A stretch of 64,000 nucleotides of DNA, taken from NCBI RefSeq assembly GCF_008312895.1, contig NZ_VSSP01000002.1:124001-188000 (forward strand), in the 5' to 3' direction. Source of the stretch: Luteimonas suaedae. Its GTDB lineage: Bacteria; Pseudomonadota; Gammaproteobacteria; Xanthomonadales; Xanthomonadaceae. Below the pieces are notes generated by a model. The model worked only from the letters and a program-made list of their open reading frames with translations. It had not been told where the DNA came from and did not search any database. How positions within the stretch are numbered: position 1 is the first letter of the stretch; every line of letters begins with the position of its first letter. Shown here in pieces: positions 53,490-61,417 of this stretch. The position numbers and the translations under genes are program-made.

Positions 53490-54088
53490 ATGAAGACAAT
53501 ATTGGGGCAGGCATCTGCCTGGCGGCGCTGAGCGGCTGCGCGACAGTGATGAACGACTCCACGCATCCTGTGAGAGTCGAGACGAAGACGGAGGATGGCC
53601 GGCTTCTTTCAGGGGCCGATTGTTCTGTCACAAACGACAAGTCCAGCATTCGGGGAAGGTCTGGTGAAACACTACAGGTGCGCAGGTCGAGCAAGGACTT
53701 GGATATTACCTGTACGTTAGAAGGTCTTCCGCCAGCCACGGCTCGCGCAATCTCTCGGACCAATGCGGGGATGTGGGGGAACATCATCATCGGCGGAGCT
53801 ATCGGCGCTATCGTCGATCACAACAAGGGGACGGCATACACCTATCCCACTTGGATGCAACTCGTATTCGGCAAGACGTTGACGTTTGATCGGAGAGACG
53901 AGGATAACGCTGGTCCAGTCCCTGCAAGAGAAATCGAAGATTCAGGCAGATACGCGGCCCAAACGGTCCAGCCGACAAATGACCCGGTAACGGCGGGAAT
54001 CGGCGCGCGCACGCCTATCGAAGGGCAGCCATACCAACCGGACCCGGCGAAGCGCTGCGATGCCTGCAAGAGAATCAAGACCCCATAG
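53490..54088 (+). pseudogene. lipoprotein of unknown function with a frameshift in its signal peptide
   Basis: An ATG at 53490 after GGGGGAGAT starts MKTILGQ but this frame stops at a TGA 13 codons later. The frame that continues (open to 54088) reads ...GICLAALSGCATVMNDSTHPV, a perfect lipobox LSGC. One extra G in the GGGG run at 53504-53507 would join them into MKTILGAGICLAALSGCAT. The mature part has two Cys (ADCSVT, DITCTLEG), GNIIIGGAIGAIVDHNKGTAYTYP (glycine-zipper-like) and a C-terminal CDACKRIKTP. Either a real frameshift or a sequencing error. Confidence 0.65.
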
Positions 54089-54240
54089 CGCATGGCCGGC
54101 CTAGCGATTCGTTTGCGGAACAGGAAGTCAGTGGCCGTGGCGACAGGTGTCCGAAGTGCGGTGATCCTGCCGTGTGCCGATTCGGCAATGAGCCGCGCCG
54201 AAGATCAGTTCCTTCAATAACCACTGCGTAGCTCATAAGA

Positions 54241-54270
54241 AAAGCCCCTCCGGAAAGGGGCTTTTTCTTT
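54241..54270 (+). terminator. bidirectional rho-independent terminator
   Basis: AAAGCCCCT-CCGGAA-AGGGGCTTT followed by TTCTTTATT; read from the other strand the stem is followed by TTCTTATGAG. It serves the lipoprotein and the antitoxin gene that converge here. Confidence 0.88.
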
Positions 54271-54271
54271 A

Positions 54272-54586
54272 TTACTGCGCGGCAAGCGCTTCGTGGATCG
54301 CATCCGGCCTGACGGCGGCTATCTTGAGTAGCGTCTTGGCTGCGCCAGACGGTTGCCGCCTGTTCTGTTCCCAGTCCTGAAGCGTCCGCTTGGAAACGTC
54401 CAGCACCTCGGCAAACTGTGCCTGCGACATTCCCAGGCGCTGCCTGGCCTCGAGGGCAATCGACACAGGCACCATATTGACGCGGCCAACGTCACCACTC
54501 TTGACGCGGCGGATCGATTCCAGCAGTTCGGCGCCAAGATCGCGCTTGGCGTCACGTTCGCGCAACTTGTTCTCATTCATTGGCAT
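54272..54586 (-). CDS. HTH antitoxin (HigA/XRE-type) of a toxin-antitoxin pair
   Basis: 104 aa. C-terminal half is a Cro/C1-type helix-turn-helix (RQRLGMSQAQFAEVLDVSKRTLQDWEQNRRQPSGAAKTLL); the N-terminal half is the toxin-binding region. GGAGG lies 9 bases before the ATG at 54586; overlap with the toxin stop is 14 bp. It should neutralise the RelE-like toxin and repress the promoter at 54907-54926. NadS/HigA-type antitoxins have this size and order (toxin first). Confidence 0.88.
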   Translation of the reverse strand: MPMNENKLRERDAKRDLGAELLESIRRVKSGDVGRVNMVPVSIALEARQRLGMSQAQFAEVLDVSKRTLQDWEQNRRQPSGAAKTLLKIAAVRPDAIHEALAAQ

Positions 54587-54899
54587 GGCCTAATTCCTCC
54601 GCAATCTGACGCAATACATGCGCCGGAATGTTCTCTTGGGCGCCCTTCCCGTAGATGATCAACACTACAAGGGCGCCGCTTGCAAGGCGCGTCGTGTAGA
54701 TCACCCGCACACCACCTCGCTTGCCCATCCCTGAGCGCGACCACCGCACCTTGCGGCAACCGCCAGATCCTGGGACCACCTCGCCTTGATCAGGATTTCC
54801 GGCGATGAAGGTCACGAACTCATCGTGTTCTCCCTCGGTCCAGTAGTCCGGCCAATCCCTTGAAAACAAAGGCGATTCGATGACCGTCAGCATCTGCAT
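54573..54899 (-). CDS. RelE/HigB-type mRNA interferase toxin
   Basis: 108 aa. Pattern of the RelE/HigB superfamily: IESPLFSRDWPDYWTEGEHDEFVTFIAGNP, then GCRKVRWSRSGMGKRGGVRVIYT with basic residues, then ALVVLIIYGKGAQENI and the C-terminal helix. Such toxins cut mRNA on the ribosome. The promoter's -10 ends 8 bases before the first ATG, so the message is nearly leaderless. An ATG at 54893 is an alternative start. Confidence 0.88.
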   Translation of the reverse strand: MQMLTVIESPLFSRDWPDYWTEGEHDEFVTFIAGNPDQGEVVPGSGGCRKVRWSRSGMGKRGGVRVIYTTRLASGALVVLIIYGKGAQENIPAHVLRQIAEELGHANE

Positions 54900-54906
54900 G
54901 ACGTAG

Positions 54907-54926
54907 ACTATACGGCATTGCCGTAC
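54907..54926 (-). promoter_or_regulatory. toxin-antitoxin promoter and operator palindrome
   Basis: TACGGCA-T-TGCCGTA (54911-54925) is a perfect palindrome. On the reverse strand TATAGT (54912-54907) is the -10, overlapped by the palindrome, and TTTTAA sits 17 bp further up as a poor -35. Binding of the antitoxin here would block RNA polymerase. Confidence 0.75.
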
Positions 54927-55284
54927 ATTTTAAAACCCTTGTACGCCCCTGAATCTGTTTCTCGTGAGCACGGCTCCCAGCCCGTGCCCGCCCCTCATGC
55001 AGGGCTTTCGTGGCCTGAACCTGAACGGATGCGGGACAAATTACCCGTCGGATTTCCTCTGCATGCGCCGCATGCCATCGACCGACTGGCTGCCTCAACT
55101 CACACCGGCAACGGATGCCACCCAGCGATGGAAAACCTTGAGCAAGTCGTGAACTGAGCCACTACGCTCTCTCTACGGTGATGAACGTATGGAATGGGAT
55201 CTTGTGCTGGTTTCGATAGAGCTGCCGCTCGTATGTGCGCCGCCGGCAGCCGGAACTCACGAACGTGCATCAGGAAGATGTGTT
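54927..55284. other. intergenic region between toxin-antitoxin pair and tRNA-Leu
   Basis: 358 bp. Small frames (for example 54964-55152) show no family resemblance. No direct repeat of the tRNA-Leu 3' end was found on the far side of the patch, so no attachment site can be supported. Confidence 0.45.
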
Positions 55285-55371
55285 TGGTGCCCGGGGTCGG
55301 AATCGAACCGACATGGCCTTTCGGCCGAGGGATTTTAAGTCCCTTGCGTCTACCAGTTTCGCCACCCGGGC
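55285..55371 (-). tRNA. tRNA-Leu (TAA)
   Basis: 87 nt with encoded CCA and a long variable arm (CGGCCGAAAGGCC). Acceptor GCCCGGG pairs with CCCGGGC; the anticodon loop CTTAAAA carries TAA at 55335-55337 (reverse). Last tRNA of the Gly-Cys-Leu series known from the E. coli glyW-cysT-leuZ cluster. Confidence 0.97.
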
Positions 55372-55552
55372 CGGTGCGTTAGCGTGCCTGAGACGCCTCG
55401 TGCATGGAACCCTCGCGTCACCGGCACGCTGGCGGAGCCGGAGCCAACGAGCCGGTGAATGTTCCCCGGTAAAGGGGCTGCCTACCGAAGTCATCGCGCG
55501 GCGGCGGACACCGATGCCGGATACTGCAGTCTGGCCCTGCGAGGAAAGACCG

Positions 55553-56182
55553 ATGAAGCTGCTGCACGTGGGGGCGACGGGACTGGTCGGCGGACACGTG
55601 CTGTCGCAGGCGCTGGCCCACCCGCGCATCGAGCGGGTGACGGCGCCGACCCGGCGGCCGCTCGAGGCGCACGCCAGGCTGGTCAATCCCGTGGTCGACT
55701 TCGAGCATCTGCCGGAGGATGCCGACTGGTGGGCCGCGGACGCGGTGGTCTGCACGCTCGGCACGACCCGCGCCAAGGCCGGGTCCGATCAGGCCTTCCG
55801 CCGGGTCGATCTCGACTATCCGCTCGCCGTCGCCCGGATCGCGCATCGCCATGGCGCCCGGGCCTTCGCCCTGAATTCGGCGCTGGGCGCGGACGCGGAC
55901 GCGCGCATCCTGTACAGCCGCACCAAGGGCGAACTGGAACGGGCACTGGCGGATGTCGGATTCGTGTCGCTGACCTTCGTCAGGCCGGGACTGATCGGCG
56001 GCGATCGCGCCGAGTTCCGCGCCGGCGAGCGCGCCGCCTCGGCATTGCTGCGCGTGCTGGCGCCAGTGCTGCCGCGCCGCTACCGCATCAATCCCGCCGC
56101 CAACGTCGCCGCGGCGTTGCTCGATGCGGTGGTCGACCCGCGCCCGGGACGGCACGTGGTGGGGTCGGAACGGCTGGCCTGA
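55553..56182 (+). CDS. NAD(P)-binding atypical SDR (NAD(P)H-binding, semialdehyde/epimerase-like)
   Basis: 209 aa. The Rossmann motif is HVGATGLVGGHVL (residues 5-17); VVCTLGTTRAKAGS and LNSALGADADARILYSRTKGELE hold the central strands and the YxxxK active-site pair; RPGLIGG follows. Related to HTATIP2-like/YwnB-type proteins; the substrate is unknown. GAGGAAAG precedes the ATG. It is on the opposite strand, between tRNA-Cys and tRNA-Leu. Confidence 0.83.
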   Translation: MKLLHVGATGLVGGHVLSQALAHPRIERVTAPTRRPLEAHARLVNPVVDFEHLPEDADWWAADAVVCTLGTTRAKAGSDQAFRRVDLDYPLAVARIAHRHGARAFALNSALGADADARILYSRTKGELERALADVGFVSLTFVRPGLIGGDRAEFRAGERAASALLRVLAPVLPRRYRINPAANVAAALLDAVVDPRPGRHVVGSERLA

Positions 56183-56221
56183 GCCGCTTGCGGCGAATCG
56201 CTCGCCGACCGCCGCCGCATA

Positions 56222-56254
56222 GCGGAAAGGCCCGCCTCAGGCGAGCCTTTCCGG
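56222..56254. terminator. stem-loop between the NAD(P)-binding protein and tRNA-Cys
   Basis: CGGAAAGGC ... GCCTTTCCG with inner pairing CGCC/GGCG. It lies just past the 3' end of tRNA-Cys (reverse) and 40 bp past the convergent gene, so it may end both transcripts. If so, tRNA-Leu is not co-transcribed with tRNA-Cys. Confidence 0.6.
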
Positions 56255-56263
56255 GTGTTGCGA

Positions 56264-56337
56264 TGGAGGCCTGGGTCGGAATCGAACCGGCGTACACGGC
56301 TTTGCAGGCCGCTGCATGACCACTCTGCCACCAGGCC
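56264..56337 (-). tRNA. tRNA-Cys (GCA)
   Basis: 74 nt with encoded CCA. Acceptor GGCCTGG pairs with CCAGGCC; the anticodon loop CTGCAAA has GCA at 56303-56305 (reverse); T-loop GGTTCGATTCC. Confidence 0.97.
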
Positions 56338-56389
56338 GGTGACTCGACACAAGTCTATCGGAAAACCCGACGGGCTCCCGACAAAACAA

Positions 56390-56407
56390 AACCCCGCAAG
56401 CGGGGTT
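56390..56407 (-). terminator. rho-independent-like terminator after tRNA-Gly
   Basis: On the reverse strand AACCCCGC-TT-GCGGGGTT is followed by TTGTTTTG, 15 bp past the tRNA-Gly 3' end. Confidence 0.75.
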
Positions 56408-56421
56408 CTGTCGTGAAAACC

Positions 56422-56497
<76 letters not shown>

Positions 56498-56696
56498 AGA
56501 GGAGGCGGAATTTTACCGTCCGCCGGCGGCGTGTCAACTTTTGTGTCCATCCGCCGGTCAGGAACGGCGGCGCCATGCCGGGGACTCCGGCGCCGATCCG
56601 GCTGCCGGCGCGAGCGCGTCATCCGCGTCAAGCCCCTGAATCCGGCCGTTGCCGACCCGTTTTCGCGGCCGCGGCGGGACGACCAGTCCGTTCTCG

Positions 56697-57350
56697 CTAC
56701 TCGTCGCGGCTGCCGGCACTTGAATCGGCACGATCCCTCGCGGACGGGTGGTCCATGCCATGGCCCTCGCCGTCGCGCAGGACCGGCCAGGCCGCGCGCA
56801 GGTACTGCAGACCCGACCACAGCGTCAGCATCGCCGCGGCAGCCAGCAGCCAGTCGCCGAGATGGAAGATCGGCTCGCCCAGCCAGGGCATGGCCCCGCG
56901 CGGCCGTTGCGGGGTCACCGAGTACAGCAGGAACAGCAGCGCCAGCATCTGCACGACGGTCTTGAACTTGCCGATGCTGGCCACGCGCACGGTGGCGCGC
57001 TGGCCGAGTTCGGCCATCCATTCGCGCAGCGCCGAAACCGCGATCTCGCGGCCGACGATCACCGCCGCCCAGAACGCCATCCACGGCGTCGGGTGGGCCT
57101 GGACGATCAGGAACAGCGCCACCGCGACCATCAGCTTGTCGGCGACCGGGTCGAGAAAGGCGCCGAACGCCGAGTACTGGTGGTAGCGCCGCGCGATCCA
57201 ACCGTCCAGCCAATCGGTGATGGCCGCCAGGCCGAACACCGCCGCAGCGGCGAAGTTGGTCCAGCCGAACGGCAGATAGAACACCAGCACCAGCAGCGGG
57301 ATCATCAGGATCCGCAGCAGCGTCAGCCAGGTGGGAATGGTCAGCTTCAT
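56697..57350 (-). CDS. pgsA: CDP-diacylglycerol-glycerol-3-phosphate 3-phosphatidyltransferase
   Basis: 217 aa with five to six membrane helices. CDP-alcohol phosphotransferase motif D-x2-D-G-x2-A-R-x8-G-x3-D-x3-D is seen in DWLDGWIARR...GAFLDPVADK (about residues 45-71). It makes phosphatidylglycerophosphate at the inner membrane. The polar C-terminal 25 residues are an unusual extension. Follows uvrC on the same strand by 144 bp and precedes the tRNA genes, the classic uvrC-pgsA-tRNA order. Confidence 0.95.
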   Translation of the reverse strand: MKLTIPTWLTLLRILMIPLLVLVFYLPFGWTNFAAAAVFGLAAITDWLDGWIARRYHQYSAFGAFLDPVADKLMVAVALFLIVQAHPTPWMAFWAAVIVGREIAVSALREWMAELGQRATVRVASIGKFKTVVQMLALLFLLYSVTPQRPRGAMPWLGEPIFHLGDWLLAAAAMLTLWSGLQYLRAAWPVLRDGEGHGMDHPSARDRADSSAGSRDE

Positions 57351-57494
57351 CCAGGCGGGCTCATGGCGTTCACGACCGCCGGCGTCACCTTCCCTCCCGC
57401 GAACGGGCGAGCAGCGCGCCGCAGCGGCGAGGCCATTCTACGGTGTCGGCGTATGCAGCTGCAGGACGGTGCACGCGATGCGAAGGCGGTCACG

Positions 57495-59369
57495 TCAGCC
57501 TTCGGCATCCAACCCGTGCAGGTTGGCGTAGATGCGTCGCGCCAGCGCCGCGTTGATGCCCTCGACCTGCGCGATCTGCTCGGCCCCGGCCGCCTTCAGC
57601 CCGGCCAGGCCGCCGAAATGCCGCAGCAGGCTGGCACGGCGGCGTGGGCCGATCCCGGCGATATCCTCCAGGCGGCTGACGGTCCGCGCCTTCTGCCGGC
57701 GTCCGCGATGGCCGGTGATGGCGAAGCGGTGCGCCTCGTCGCGCACCTGCTGCACCAGTTGCAGCCCGGGCGCGTCCGGCCCCGGCCGCAGTTCGCGGCC
57801 GTCGGGCAGCAGCAGCGCCTCGTGGCCGGCGCGGCGGGCCTCGCCCTTGGCCACGCCCACCAGGGTCACGCTGCCGATGCCGAGTTCTTCCAGCACTTCC
57901 CGCGCCTGGGCCACCTGCCCCGCTCCGCCGTCGATCAGCAACACATCGGGCAGCACCCCCTCCGCTTCCACCGCGCGCCGGAAGCGACGCGTCAGCGCCT
58001 GCCGCATCGCCGCGTAATCGTCGCCCGGGGCGATGCCGGCGATGTTGTAGCGCCGGTACTGGCTGCGCACCGCACCCTCGGCGCCGAACACCACGCAGGA
58101 GGCGACCGTGGCCTCGCCCATGGTGTGGCTGATGTCGAAACACTCGATGCGCTGGGGCGGCTCGGCCAGGTCCAGCAGCTCGCGCAGCGCCTCCAGCCGC
58201 AACGACTGCGCCGACTGGCTGTCGAGCCGGCTGACCAGGGCGGCGCCGGCATTGCGCCGCGCCAGGTCGACATACCCGGCGCGCTCGCCACGCACGCTGC
58301 CCTTGATCTGCACCCGCCGCCCGGTCGCCTCCGAGAACGCCTGCTGCAGCAGTTCGACATCCTCGATCACGCGATCGAGGACGATCTCGCGTGGCGGCGG
58401 CTGTTCGGCGTAGTACTGCGACACGAACGCCGACAGCACCTCGGCCGGATCCTCGCTGCCGCTGGTCTTGGGGAAGAACGCCCGGGTGCCGAGATTGCGG
58501 CCGTCGCGGAACGCCAGCAGCAGCACGCAGGCGGCGGTGCCCTGCATGGCGCAGGCAAGCACGTCGAGGTCGGCGACGCGGCCGTCGACGTACTGGCGCG
58601 CCTGCAGCCCGCGGATCGAGGCGACCAGGTCGCGCAAGCGCGCGGCCTGCTCGAAGTCCAGGCGCTCGCTGGCGCGCTCCATCGCGGTGTTGAGCTCGTC
58701 GGTGAGCTCGTCGCTGCGCCCGTCCAAGAACAGCGCCACCCGGCGCACGGATTCGGCATAGTCCGGCGCGGATACCAACCCGACGCAGGGCGCGCTGCAG
58801 CGGCCGATCTGGTACTGCAGGCAGGGGCGCGAGCGGTTGCGGAACACGCTGTCCTCGCAGCTGCGCAGGCGGAACAGCTTGTGCATCACGTTGAGCGTCT
58901 CGCGCACCGTGCTGGCGCTGGGGTACGGCCCGAAGTAGCGGCCCGGGATGCCGCGTGCGCCGCGGTGGAAGGCCAGCCGCGGCCAGTCCTCCTGCGTCAG
59001 CAGCACGTAGGGATAGCTCTTGTCGTCGCGCAGCATCACGTTGTAGCGCGGCTTGAGCGACTTGATCAGCTGGTTTTCGAGCAGCAGCGCCTCGACCTCG
59101 GTGCGGGTGACCGTCACCTCCATCGACGCCACCTGCGCCAGCATCGCCATGATCCGGGTCGGCTTGGGAGAGGCGCTGAAGTAATTCGCCACGCGTTTGC
59201 GCAGCGAGGCCGCCTTGCCCACGTACAGCACGCCGCCGTCGGCGGCGAGCATGCGATACACCCCGGGCGCGGTGCTCAGGCTGGCGACGAAGGCCTTGCC
59301 GTCGAAGACCTGCGGTGGCGATGGCGGTGGCGGAGCGCCGGAGTCAGGATGCGATGGCATGGCAGGCAT
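57495..59369 (-). CDS. uvrC: UvrABC system protein C
   Basis: 624 aa. The GIY-YIG nuclease domain is at the N-terminus (GVYRMLAADGGVLYVGKA, about residues 34-51), followed by the UvrB-binding UVR region (MERASERLDFEQAARLRD), the RNase H-like second nuclease domain (IECFDISHTMGEATVASCVVF, LIDGGAGQ) and a C-terminal HhH pair (LEDIAGIGPRRRASLLRHFGG). Makes both incisions in nucleotide excision repair. The first 30 residues are Pro-rich and less conserved-looking; ATGs at 59369 and 59360 are both possible. Confidence 0.97.
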   Translation of the reverse strand: MPAMPSHPDSGAPPPPSPPQVFDGKAFVASLSTAPGVYRMLAADGGVLYVGKAASLRKRVANYFSASPKPTRIMAMLAQVASMEVTVTRTEVEALLLENQLIKSLKPRYNVMLRDDKSYPYVLLTQEDWPRLAFHRGARGIPGRYFGPYPSASTVRETLNVMHKLFRLRSCEDSVFRNRSRPCLQYQIGRCSAPCVGLVSAPDYAESVRRVALFLDGRSDELTDELNTAMERASERLDFEQAARLRDLVASIRGLQARQYVDGRVADLDVLACAMQGTAACVLLLAFRDGRNLGTRAFFPKTSGSEDPAEVLSAFVSQYYAEQPPPREIVLDRVIEDVELLQQAFSEATGRRVQIKGSVRGERAGYVDLARRNAGAALVSRLDSQSAQSLRLEALRELLDLAEPPQRIECFDISHTMGEATVASCVVFGAEGAVRSQYRRYNIAGIAPGDDYAAMRQALTRRFRRAVEAEGVLPDVLLIDGGAGQVAQAREVLEELGIGSVTLVGVAKGEARRAGHEALLLPDGRELRPGPDAPGLQLVQQVRDEAHRFAITGHRGRRQKARTVSRLEDIAGIGPRRRASLLRHFGGLAGLKAAGAEQIAQVEGINAALARRIYANLHGLDAEG

Positions 59370-59456
59370 CGGAGATGCGGGCGGGCCGCGTGCAATTCAA
59401 CGCGGCCGGGGCCAGGACCGGCACCCGGCCGCCCGTCCGGGCGCCACGCCACCGCA

Positions 59457-60881
59457 TCATTCGCCGATCGGGACGTGGTGCAGGTCGCCGGTCGCGATCT
59501 CCAGGCGCAGCACCGCATGGGCATCGGTGTCCGCGATCCAGACCACCCCGCCCGCGACCGCCAGTCCCGACGGCCCATGCAGCGGGCGCGGCAGTTCGAA
59601 GCTGGTCACCTCGCCGCCGCCCAGCCGCAGGCAGCGCAGGCTGTCGTTGCCGCTGTCGGCGATCCACAGCCGCGGCGCGTCGGGATCCAGCGCGATCGCC
59701 TGCGGTTGCTGCAGGCGCGCGGAGACCCGCTTGCCGTCGGCATCGCCGAACTCCCACGGACCCTGGCCGAGCAGCGTCTGCACCTGGCCGGTGCGGATGT
59801 TGACGTTGCGCACTGCCGAGCCGGCCGCGTCGCATACGTAGACCACCTGCTGCACCGCGGCCAGCGCCACCGGCTCGGCGAAGGCCGCCTCGGCGCCCTG
59901 GCCGTCGGCGACCTCCAGCGCGCCCGAGCCCGCCAGGCAGCGCAGTTCGTGGTTGCCGAGGTCGTAACTCCAGATGCGGTTGTCGCCGCTGCTGGCGACG
60001 AACAGCCTGCCGCCGGACAGTGCCACCGCGCGCGGCTGGTCCATCACCACCGCGCGCGCATCGGTCACCGTGCCATCGGCGGCAGTGCCGCGGCGGCCGG
60101 CGCCGAACACGGTGTCGATGTCGCCGGTGCGCAGCTGGATCCGGCGCACCGCGTGGTTGCCGCCGTCGGCGACGTACAGCAGGTCGCGCTCCACGGCGAT
60201 GCCCTGGGGCCGGTTGAACGCGGCCAGCTCCATCGGCCCGTCGATGAAGCCGGGGCCGCCGCTGCCGAACTGGCGCAGCACGCGCCCGCTCTGGTCGCAC
60301 TCGAGGATGCGGTGATGGTTGCTGTCGGCGACATACAGATAGTTGCCTGACAGCGCCAGACCGACCGGGAACCGCAGCGGCAGCGCCGGCTCGCCGCTGC
60401 GGCGCAGCTCGATCGGCCGCACGCTGCGCGACTGCGGCACCAGCCCTGCGGCGAGCTCACCGACGCGGGCGTCGAGCTCGCGCACCGGCCCATCGCCGAC
60501 CACGCGCTCGCGGATCTTTCCCTCGCCGTCGATCAGCACCACCGTCGGCCAGGCCTCGATGCCGTAGTGCTGCCACAGCGTCCAATCCGGATCGTGGGCG
60601 ATCGGGAAGTCGATCTTCTGCCGGCGCAGGCGCTTGGCCACCCGGCGCGGATCGCGCTCGTGCTCGAACTTGGGCACGTGCACGGCGACCACGTTCAAGC
60701 GTTCGCCGTGGCGCGCGTGTAGATGTGCCAGGTCGTTCAGGCGCTGGCTCGACCAAGCCGAGCCGGCGTTGACGAAGGCGAGCGCGCAGACCTTGCCGCG
60801 CAGCTGCGCCATGCGCAGCGGCTCGGTCAGGTTCAACCAGTCCAGTGAACTCGGGAACTCGGGGGCGATCTGCGCATCCAT
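59457..60881 (-). CDS. thioredoxin-fold plus NHL-repeat protein lacking the CxxC motif
   Basis: 474 aa. Residues about 1-150 have the TlpA/thioredoxin fold (CALAFVNAGSAWSSQRLNDLAHLHARHG, FPIAHDPDWTLWQHYGIEAWPTVVLID), but the redox CxxC is replaced by SAWSS. Residues 165-474 contain NHL beta-propeller repeats (GLALSGNYLYVADSNHHRIL, GIAVERDLLYVADGGNHAVR, ALDPDAPRLWIADSGNDSLR). This is the NHLRC2-like domain pair. No signal peptide, so cytoplasmic. The function in bacteria is unknown; it sits between uvrC and LMW-PTP. Confidence 0.82.
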   Translation of the reverse strand: MDAQIAPEFPSSLDWLNLTEPLRMAQLRGKVCALAFVNAGSAWSSQRLNDLAHLHARHGERLNVVAVHVPKFEHERDPRRVAKRLRRQKIDFPIAHDPDWTLWQHYGIEAWPTVVLIDGEGKIRERVVGDGPVRELDARVGELAAGLVPQSRSVRPIELRRSGEPALPLRFPVGLALSGNYLYVADSNHHRILECDQSGRVLRQFGSGGPGFIDGPMELAAFNRPQGIAVERDLLYVADGGNHAVRRIQLRTGDIDTVFGAGRRGTAADGTVTDARAVVMDQPRAVALSGGRLFVASSGDNRIWSYDLGNHELRCLAGSGALEVADGQGAEAAFAEPVALAAVQQVVYVCDAAGSAVRNVNIRTGQVQTLLGQGPWEFGDADGKRVSARLQQPQAIALDPDAPRLWIADSGNDSLRCLRLGGGEVTSFELPRPLHGPSGLAVAGGVVWIADTDAHAVLRLEIATGDLHHVPIGE

Positions 60882-60916
60882 CCTGTCGGCCAACGTCCGC
60901 GTCGCCGGATTATGCG

Positions 60917-61417
60917 TCAATCCCCGGCCGTGGGTTCGAATCCGGCCTGCAGCCTGCGTACGGCCGCGGCGGCGGCCGCGTCCACCACCGACCAGACATG
61001 CTCGAACTCGTCGTGCCCGCCGGTATAGGGATCGGGAATGGCGCCGTCGCCAGCGTCCTCGACGCCCGCCCAGCGCGTGAACAGCTCGATGCGGGCCGAG
61101 GCGGCGGCCGGGCGCCACGCGCGCACGTCGCGCAGGTTCTGCAGGTCGGCGCACAGCAGCCAGTCGAAGCGGGTGTAGTCGGCGGGTTGCAGCTGCCGCG
61201 CGCGCAGGCCGGAGATGTCGACGCCGTGGCGCGCGGCGGTGGCGATCGCGCGCCGGTCCGGTGGATCACCCGCGTGCCAGTCGCCGGTCCCGGCGGAATC
61301 GACGACGACGTGCCGCAGCCCCGCTTCGTCCAGGCGCATGCGCAGGGCGCCCTCGGCCATCGGCGAACGGCAGATGTTGCCCAGGCAGACCAGCAGCAGC
61401 TGCAGCGGCTCAGCCAT
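60917..61417 (-). CDS. low-molecular-weight protein tyrosine phosphatase
   Basis: 166 aa. The P-loop CLGNICRSP at residues 11-19 contains the nucleophilic Cys and Arg; the general-acid Asp is in IPDPYTGG. Dephosphorylates protein tyrosine, often linked to polysaccharide export control. The start overlaps the kdsB stop by 8 bp. In many Xanthomonadales LMW-PTP follows kdsB as here. Confidence 0.95.
   Translation of the reverse strand: MAEPLQLLLVCLGNICRSPMAEGALRMRLDEAGLRHVVVDSAGTGDWHAGDPPDRRAIATAARHGVDISGLRARQLQPADYTRFDWLLCADLQNLRDVRAWRPAAASARIELFTRWAGVEDAGDGAIPDPYTGGHDEFEHVWSVVDAAAAAAVRRLQAGFEPTAGD

Noticed and set aside
54964..55152. 62-codon frame beginning MSTAPSPCPPL
   Set aside because: No Shine-Dalgarno, no family pattern, and two other frames are open over the same stretch.
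53134..55371. Integrated element bounded by tRNA-Leu attachment sites
   Set aside because: I looked for a second copy of the tRNA-Leu 3' end (CCGGGGTCGGAATCGAA) on the far side and found none; no integrase is present. Only the patch itself is reported.
56748..60350. 1200-codon open frame on the forward strand
   Set aside because: It runs antisense through pgsA, uvrC and the NHL protein, all of which have unmistakable motifs; low-complexity His/Arg/Gly/Ala composition.
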